DNA of 64,000 bases from DAIOEK01 sp036746315. Its GTDB lineage: Bacteria; Chloroflexota; Anaerolineae; Anaerolineales; Anaerolineaceae. Positions 59,361-64,000 of the stretch are shown here, piece after piece. Position numbers and translations under genes: made by a program. Under the pieces are notes generated by a model. That model was not told the origin of the DNA and searched no databases. It was given only the letters and a program-made list of their open reading frames with translations. Positions within the stretch are counted from its first letter, which is position 1. Each line of letters opens with the position of its first letter. Where the stretch lies: the NCBI GenBank assembly GCA_036746315.1, contig DAIOEK010000002.1, positions 103,959 to 167,958 of the forward strand, in the 5' to 3' direction.

Positions 59361-60119
59361 TTACTTTGCTGCCGCCTTAACGATGGCAGGGAAATCAGCC
59401 GCTTTCAGCGAGGCGCCACCGACCAGAGCGCCATCCACTTCAGCCTGACCAAAGTATTCGGCAGCGTTCGCCCCGGTGACCGAGCCGCCGTAAAGCACCC
59501 GTATCTGCTCGGAGAGGTCTTTGCCGAATAATTGTGCCAACGCCGGACGGATCATCTTGCCGGTCACGTCATTGGCAATTTGCGGATTGGCAGCTTTACC
59601 GGTACCGATTGCCCATACCGGCTCATAGGCGACCACCAGTTTGGCTGCCTGTTCGGCAGACAGACCTTTCAACCCCTGCAGAATTTGTCGGGTGACCACA
59701 TCCGCCGTCTGATTGTATTCGTTTTCCGCCAGTGTCTCTCCCACGCACACAATCGGGATCAGCCCGGCATTCAAAGCCGCAAAGACTTTTTTATTCACGG
59801 TCTCGTCGGTCTCACCGAAGTAAGCTCTTCGCTCGGAATGTCCGATAATGACATACTGGCAAAATTCTGCCACCATGGCGGGGGATATTTCTCCGGTATA
59901 AGCACCGGATGCTTCCCAGTGCAGGTTTTGCGCTCCCAGGCCAATGCCCGAGTCTTTCAACATGGCTGACACGGTGGATAGGGAGGTAAAGGGCGGGCAA
60001 AGCACTTTCTCCACACCTTGAATGGCGGTTAGCTCAGCCAGCATGTCTGATACAAGCTGGCGGGCTTCTCCCGCGGTTTTGTTCATTTTCCAGTTACCGG
60101 CAACAAAAGGTGTTCTCAT
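59361..60119 (-). CDS. tpiA: Triosephosphate isomerase
   Basis: 252 aa from the ATG at 60119 (GGAG upstream); a longer frame to 60167 lacks a good start. Diagnostic residues: AGNWKMNKT (Asn and Lys of the active site, residues 7-15), IIGHSERRAYFGE (catalytic His near 95) and AYEPVWAIGTGKAA (catalytic Glu near 169, mobile loop). Glycolytic interconversion of DHAP and GAP. pgk and partial gap lie 2-4 kb upstream on the same strand, separated by two unrelated genes. Confidence 0.98.
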   Translation of the reverse strand: MRTPFVAGNWKMNKTAGEARQLVSDMLAELTAIQGVEKVLCPPFTSLSTVSAMLKDSGIGLGAQNLHWEASGAYTGEISPAMVAEFCQYVIIGHSERRAYFGETDETVNKKVFAALNAGLIPIVCVGETLAENEYNQTADVVTRQILQGLKGLSAEQAAKLVVAYEPVWAIGTGKAANPQIANDVTGKMIRPALAQLFGKDLSEQIRVLYGGSVTGANAAEYFGQAEVDGALVGGASLKAADFPAIVKAAAK

Positions 60120-60307
60120 AATGCATCTCCAATTCTTTGGGAGTAAAGATTTTCGCAGGGAAAACAAAATACGCAGTTGATTATATCAGCCAGCAGGTCA
60201 TGCGGCAAATCAAAAAAACCGGCTGCTCGGGCAATCACAGCAAAATTTTATTTTCTAACAAGGAACAATTTGATCTTGCCCCACTCCACTCCGGGGCGGG
60301 TGGAAAT

Positions 60308-60351
60308 AAAAAAAGTAGTTATATTGTGCCCAAGGGGCACAATATAACTAC
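60308..60351 (-). terminator. Terminator of the NBR1-Ig lipoprotein gene
   Basis: A 17-bp perfect stem (60315-60331 with 60335-60351) closes an AAG loop. Read on the minus strand it lies 11 nt after the stop and is followed by a run of seven T. The length and AT-rich lower stem are unusual; it would also form on the plus strand. Confidence 0.88.
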
Positions 60352-60362
60352 TAAACAGCGAT

Positions 60363-61535
60363 TTATTTGATTTGCGGTACCATCCAGAAGGCATCATCGC
60401 CGGTTGCGCTGCCATTGGCATGGACGGTGAAATAGAATATCACCTTTTCATCCTTAAGGAAGGACAGGTCTTCTTCTATTCTGGTGACCGATTTATCATA
60501 CACTTCGTTCCATACGCCCAGGTTCTGCGAATCTTCGCCGACAATCCGGTAGTCGATTCTGAAATCCACATCGCATTTGGTCGCATCCTTCATGCAGCCG
60601 AGGGTGGCGGTGAGCACGTCGCCGTCTTGGATGAGAATAGGCGGGAATTCCGCTATGATTTTGCCATTCTTCTTCTGTTGCGGTCGCACCCACAGCGCCG
60701 GCTCATCATCCTGACCGCCCTTCTCGATATATGGCTTCTTGACATAAATGACACTTCCGGCGTCGGATGAGCTGTTCCCCGGGCAGGGCAATACCTGGTC
60801 GGCGTTGCTCCACTCTGCCAGGCAGTAGTTGGAATAGAAGCTGAATGGAGTGTCGTATTCCGATGGCGCGGACTTCTTCACGTTGATCTTCACCCAGAAA
60901 GCCTGGTCTGCATAGGGGCCGAAACCGAACCGGTAACCGTTACCGGAACGCAGCATCCAGAATCCCTGGAAAACGCCCTTTTTATCCGGTGCGGTCAGGT
61001 ATACCGCAACATCGATTGTATTGCCCGGGGCTACATTGTAGGTGAGGGGAACTTCCTTGTCTCCATCCATGCGATCACCGCTGACGAATACCAGGTCGTA
61101 ATCCTTGGTCCAGGTGCAGGTGCCGACGTTCTTGAGCCGCCAGATTTTATAGAACGACTCGTTCGGTGACATTGTTTCACCGTCGTCCACGGTCACATCC
61201 GCGACGAATTGGATGGCATTGCACGGGATTGGGATGGGCGTGTTGGTGGGGGGAACCGGGGTATTTGTGGCGGTGGGTTCTGGGGTGGGGGTATCTGTTG
61301 CCGCAGGGGTAAAGGTTGGCAGGGGAGTTGATGTAACCAAAGCCTCCTGTGTTTTCTGTTCAACATAGGTTTCAATGACTGAGTAGGTCAATTGCGCCAC
61401 GATCGTTTCGGCTGCCTGGGTATAGTAAGCTCCCGGGTTTGCATTGCTTCCAGGCCCAATGGGGAGATTACATCCGCTCAAGATGATAGAGAATGCTGTC
61501 AACAGGACAGCGCCAATGGCTATTTTTGATTTCAT
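60363..61535 (-). CDS. Lipoprotein with Thr/Pro stalk and NBR1-type Ig-like domain
   Basis: 390 aa from the ATG at 61535 (AAGGAAG upstream). A lipoprotein signal ends in LSGC (Cys22). A helical segment (about 35-65) and a Thr/Pro stalk (about 68-100) precede an Ig-like domain of the Next-to-BRCA1 type (about 103-215: YKIWRLKNVGTCTWTKDY, VFQGFWMLRSGNG, FGPYADQAFWVKI). The C-terminal region (about 225-390) is predicted beta-rich, with Cys pairs, and unassigned. It probably displays a ligand-binding domain outside the membrane. Confidence 0.85.
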   Translation of the reverse strand: MKSKIAIGAVLLTAFSIILSGCNLPIGPGSNANPGAYYTQAAETIVAQLTYSVIETYVEQKTQEALVTSTPLPTFTPAATDTPTPEPTATNTPVPPTNTPIPIPCNAIQFVADVTVDDGETMSPNESFYKIWRLKNVGTCTWTKDYDLVFVSGDRMDGDKEVPLTYNVAPGNTIDVAVYLTAPDKKGVFQGFWMLRSGNGYRFGFGPYADQAFWVKINVKKSAPSEYDTPFSFYSNYCLAEWSNADQVLPCPGNSSSDAGSVIYVKKPYIEKGGQDDEPALWVRPQQKKNGKIIAEFPPILIQDGDVLTATLGCMKDATKCDVDFRIDYRIVGEDSQNLGVWNEVYDKSVTRIEEDLSFLKDEKVIFYFTVHANGSATGDDAFWMVPQIK

Positions 61536-61645
61536 GTTATATCTTCCTTTCATCAAACCATGCTCGATGTTCGGGAACAAATACTCGTTCCCTCGATTCG
61601 TTAACGATGCATTCGTGAAGATAGTTCCCGTTTTCTGAAAGTTTT

Positions 61646-61684
61646 ATTAAATAGAAACACTCTCCCAATCTCTTGGAAGAGTGT
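61646..61684 (-). terminator. Terminator of the haem-binding protein gene
   Basis: ACACTCT (61657-61663) pairs with AGAGTGT (61678-61684), and inner CCAA/TTGG adds 4 bp around a TCTC loop. On the minus strand a T-rich tract follows. Confidence 0.7.
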
Positions 61685-61690
61685 ATCCAG

Positions 61691-62137
61691 TTATTTCTGG
61701 AATGTCAACAACAGCCCCTGGATCAGGTCTTCCCGCTCTTGCGTGGAAAACCGCGCTTCTGGGTGGATTGCCTGGTATTGGAACGGGGGCATGCTGGCGT
61801 CTTTGACACGCTCGACCATCAGGTTCACCATGAACTTGCCCTGCTCGGGCGTCATCTCGTTGAAATTGAAGGCATTTCGCGCTTCGCTGATGTCATGCGC
61901 AAGCAGCCAGGAAGCGGGAGCCACATTTGAGTACCAGGGATAATTGGTCCGATTGCTGTGGCAGTCATAGCAGGCTGCTTCCGCCAGTTGCTGGGTGCGC
62001 GGGCTGTCCCATGCGGGTTCCAAGAGTACGGGCGGGTTGGTGTGGTCCCTTCCGTATGGCACCAATTGGATCAGCAGAAAACCGGCCAGGGCAATGCCGA
62101 TCAGCACGAAAAACCACCGACGAAAAGATAATTTCAT
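61691..62137 (-). CDS. Membrane-anchored c-type haem-binding domain protein
   Basis: 148 aa. A basic N-terminus and one hydrophobic helix (about 8-26) are followed by a haem-binding domain with CYDCH (residues about 57-61), the c-type CxxCH motif; YPWYSNVAPASWLLAHDI and NFNEMTPEQ are typical of the Haem_bd family. A distal Met in the SMPPFQY segment may be the sixth ligand. It probably acts in electron transfer on the outer face of the membrane. Single gene with its own terminator. Confidence 0.9.
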   Translation of the reverse strand: MKLSFRRWFFVLIGIALAGFLLIQLVPYGRDHTNPPVLLEPAWDSPRTQQLAEAACYDCHSNRTNYPWYSNVAPASWLLAHDISEARNAFNFNEMTPEQGKFMVNLMVERVKDASMPPFQYQAIHPEARFSTQEREDLIQGLLLTFQK

Positions 62138-62190
62138 AGCAGCCTCCGAATAAACGATAACGATATATCATTATACTCTTCACCTAAAAA

Positions 62191-62226
62191 GAAATATCTC
62201 CCTTTAATAGAGTTGGGAGATATTTC
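62191..62226 (-). terminator. Terminator of pgk
   Basis: A perfect 12-bp stem (62191-62202 with 62215-62226) and 12-nt loop. On the minus strand it lies 21 nt after the pgk stop and is followed by TTTTT. Confidence 0.88.
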
Positions 62227-62247
62227 GGGGTTTTAGATTTAATGGAT

Positions 62248-63423
62248 TTACTTGTCTTGCAATGCCGCTACGCCGGGCAATACCAGACCTTCGAGCATTT
62301 CGAGCGATGCACCGCCGCCCGTTGAAATGTGGGTGATTTTACCTGCCAGCCCGGATTGCTGAATGGCGGCAACGGATTCACCACCGCCGATGATGCTCAC
62401 CGCACCGGAATCGGCGACCGCCTTGGCTACGCCAAAAGTGCCTTTGGCAAACTCGGGGAACTCGAAAACGCCCATCGGGCCGTTCCAAACTACGGTGCCT
62501 GCGCCCACCAGAGCTTTGGAGTATTCTTCCACGGTCTTGGGTCCCACATCCAGTACGCGCCAGCCGGACGGAACATTGCCGGCAGGGATGGTCTTGACAG
62601 CTGCATCGGCTTCGAATTTATCGCCCAACACCAGATCCACCGGCAGGCGCAGTTTCTTGCTGCCACTTGCCAGAAGTTCCTTGGCGGTTTCGACGGCTTC
62701 AGCCTCCACCAGCGAATCAGCCATCTCATACCCCTGCGCTTTGAGGAAGGTGTTTGCCATTCCGCCGCCGATCAAGATCAGGTCCGCCTTTTGCAGCAGG
62801 TTCTTGATCACGCCGATCTTGTCGCTGATCTTTGCACCGCCCAGGATGGCAACGAAGGGGCGTTTGGGGTTGTCGACCGCGGAGCCGAGGTACTTGATCT
62901 CTTTTTCCAGCAGAAAACCTGCTGCAGCGGGCAGATAGCGTGCCACACCCTCGGTGGATGCGTGCGCCCGGTGGGCGGTGCCGAAGGCATCGTTAACAAA
63001 CAGGTCAGCCAGCTTTGCCATCCCCTTCGCCAGATCCTGGTCGTTTTTTTCCTCACCGGGGTAGAAGCGGGTATTTTCCAGCACCAGCACTTCCCCGGCT
63101 TTCAGGCCGGCAGCGGCTGCTTCCGCCTTGGGACCTACGCAGTCATCCACAAAAGCCACCGGCTTCCCCAGCAGGGTCGCCAGATGTTCCGCCACGGGCT
63201 TTAGGGAGAATTGCGCATCCGGTCCGCCTTTGGGACGACCCAGGTGGGATGCCAGGATGACCGCGGCACCATTCTTCATCAGGTATTCGATGGTGGGGAT
63301 GGCTGCTTTGATCCGGGTATCGTCCTTGATCTTGCCTTCCTTCATCGGCACATTGAAATCAACCCGCACAAATACTTTCTTGCCTTTCACATCCAGGTCG
63401 GTAACGGATTTTTTATTGAACAT
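62248..63423 (-). CDS. pgk: Phosphoglycerate kinase
   Basis: 391 aa. Family motifs: KVFVRVDFNVPMKEGKI (near 16-32), ILASHLGRPKG (near 56-66), LVLENTRFYPGEEKND (near 113-128), FVAILGGAKISDK and the C-terminal GPMGVFEFPEFAKGT and SIIGGGES segments. Transfers phosphate from 1,3-bisphosphoglycerate to ADP. It follows gap on the same strand but is separated from it by a terminator hairpin. Confidence 0.98.
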   Translation of the reverse strand: MFNKKSVTDLDVKGKKVFVRVDFNVPMKEGKIKDDTRIKAAIPTIEYLMKNGAAVILASHLGRPKGGPDAQFSLKPVAEHLATLLGKPVAFVDDCVGPKAEAAAAGLKAGEVLVLENTRFYPGEEKNDQDLAKGMAKLADLFVNDAFGTAHRAHASTEGVARYLPAAAGFLLEKEIKYLGSAVDNPKRPFVAILGGAKISDKIGVIKNLLQKADLILIGGGMANTFLKAQGYEMADSLVEAEAVETAKELLASGSKKLRLPVDLVLGDKFEADAAVKTIPAGNVPSGWRVLDVGPKTVEEYSKALVGAGTVVWNGPMGVFEFPEFAKGTFGVAKAVADSGAVSIIGGGESVAAIQQSGLAGKITHISTGGGASLEMLEGLVLPGVAALQDK

Positions 63424-63440
63424 AATGTCCTCGCTTTGAT

Positions 63441-63477
63441 TAAAAAAGGCGTAAAGATCAAACGATCTGTACGCCTT
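63441..63477 (-). terminator. Terminator between gap and pgk
   Basis: AAGGCGTA (63446-63453) pairs with TACGCCTT (63470-63477), with an inner AGATC/GATCT stem and AAAC loop after an A-G mismatch. On the minus strand it is followed by TTTTTT. It lies 44 nt after the gap stop and 18 nt before the pgk start, so pgk depends on read-through or processing. Confidence 0.85.
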
Positions 63478-63521
63478 ATAGTTTCATGATGGAAACTGAT
63501 GCATCAGTTTCTCCGGGTTGA

Positions 63522-64000
63522 TTAGAGGGATTTTGCCATCAAGGCTGCCAGATCAACAGTTCGGCAGGAATAACCCCATTCATTGTCGTACCAGGTGACG
63601 ACCTTTACCAGGTTGCCGCCCATCACCATGTTGGAGGGCAGGTCTACGATGGAGGAGCGGGGATCGCCTTTGAAGTCCATCGAAACGAGGGGATCGCCAA
63701 ATTCGCCGCTGGTGACGCCCAAAATACCCTTCAGTGCGCCTTTGGATGCTTCCACGAAGGTCGCATTGAGTTCTTCCTTGGTGGTGGCTTTCTCCACCGT
63801 GGCGGTGAAGTCGACTATCGATACGGTCGGGGTGGGAACACGCAGGGAATAGCCGTCGAATTTCCCCTTCAGTTCGGGGATGACCAGCGCGACTGCCTTG
63901 GCTGCGCCCGTGGTGGTGGGGATGATGTTCAGACCGGCGGCGCGTGAGCGGCGCATTTCTTTCTTGTGACCTTGATCCAGAATAACCTGGTCGTTGGTGT
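63522..64000 (-). CDS. gap: Glyceraldehyde-3-phosphate dehydrogenase, C-terminal part (cut by window edge)
   Basis: The last 159 codons are present; the frame stays open to the window end (TNDQVILDQGHKKE precedes MRRSRAAGLNIIPTTTGAAKAV). The visible part covers the C-terminal catalytic domain: IPTTTGAAKA, the inorganic-phosphate site RVPTPTVSIVDF, and the terminal VTWYDNEWGYSCR block that contacts NAD. The catalytic Cys lies beyond the window edge. Glycolytic GAP oxidation. Confidence 0.96.
   Translation of the reverse strand, partial: TNDQVILDQGHKKEMRRSRAAGLNIIPTTTGAAKAVALVIPELKGKFDGYSLRVPTPTVSIVDFTATVEKATTKEELNATFVEASKGALKGILGVTSGEFGDPLVSMDFKGDPRSSIVDLPSNMVMGGNLVKVVTWYDNEWGYSCRTVDLAALMAKSL

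Overview
The window reads as a chromosomal piece of a chemoheterotrophic bacterium of the Chloroflexota, most likely class Anaerolineae. This is inferred from content, not from a marker gene. It holds Pro/Thr-rich stalk proteins, an NBR1-type Ig-like lipoprotein, a Ser/Thr kinase fused to a PD40 propeller, a T-box in front of leuS, a SAM-I riboswitch in front of metH, GntR/LacI-regulated sugar loci and a PfaD-linked polyketide synthase. It is gene-dense, with many ATGA-type overlaps and clear intrinsic terminators. No phage, insertion sequence or CRISPR array was seen.

Layout: (1) 1-9.0 kb, lipid/polyketide locus: the 3' part of an iterative PKS (ACP-AT-KS-ACP-ACP-KR-DH), an Sfp-type phosphopantetheinyl transferase and a PfaD-type enoyl reductase. 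(2) 9.1-13.9 kb, a putative one-carbon/corrinoid locus: two UroD-family proteins (one with a C-terminal thioredoxin-like domain), a LacI regulator with a perfect palindromic operator candidate, and a G3E GTPase. (3) 13.9-16.7 kb, a GT4 glycosyltransferase, a PIG-L deacetylase and a histidine phosphatase. (4) 16.8-23.3 kb, a sugar import and catabolism operon: GntR, ABC binding protein (frameshifted), two permeases, GH4 glycosidase and PfkB kinase. (5) 23.3-27.0 kb, two tRNA-Ala genes running directly into a T-box-controlled leuS, then a creatininase-family gene. (6) 28.4-36.7 kb, an exopolysaccharide/cell-wall cluster: GT2, priming phosphotransferase, two sugar-nucleotide SDR enzymes and two FemX-like proteins, ending with a PLP enzyme. 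(7) 36.8-42.6 kb, Ser/Thr kinase, PT-rich membrane protein, psuK-psuG, PHP phosphoesterase and tRNA-Leu. (8) 42.7-47.7 kb, a strong promoter with a structured, terminator-bearing leader before a Sec-exported RTX-repeat protein, then a small membrane protein and an orphan response regulator. (9) 47.8-53.4 kb, the SAM-I riboswitch, metH and a fused homocysteine methyltransferase/MTHFR. (10) 53.5-64 kb, housekeeping: metallophosphoesterase, DUF4349 lipoprotein, the ruvB-queA-udg-peroxiredoxin operon, upp, tpiA, NBR1-Ig lipoprotein, haem-binding protein, pgk and partial gap.

The most striking observation is at 55319-55783. A thiol-peroxidase-like gene at the end of the ruvB-queA-udg operon has an in-frame UGA exactly where the family has its catalytic cysteine (UGA-Pro-Phe-Cys). 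It is followed at suitable distance by a small hairpin with an AGUU loop, so it looks like an unannotated selenoprotein. Also notable are Thr instead of Ser at the expected phosphopantetheine site in all three carrier-like domains of the PKS, the UroD-thioredoxin/G3E GTPase locus, an unassigned riboregulatory leader before the RTX-like gene, and the tRNA-Ala/T-box/leuS transcript.
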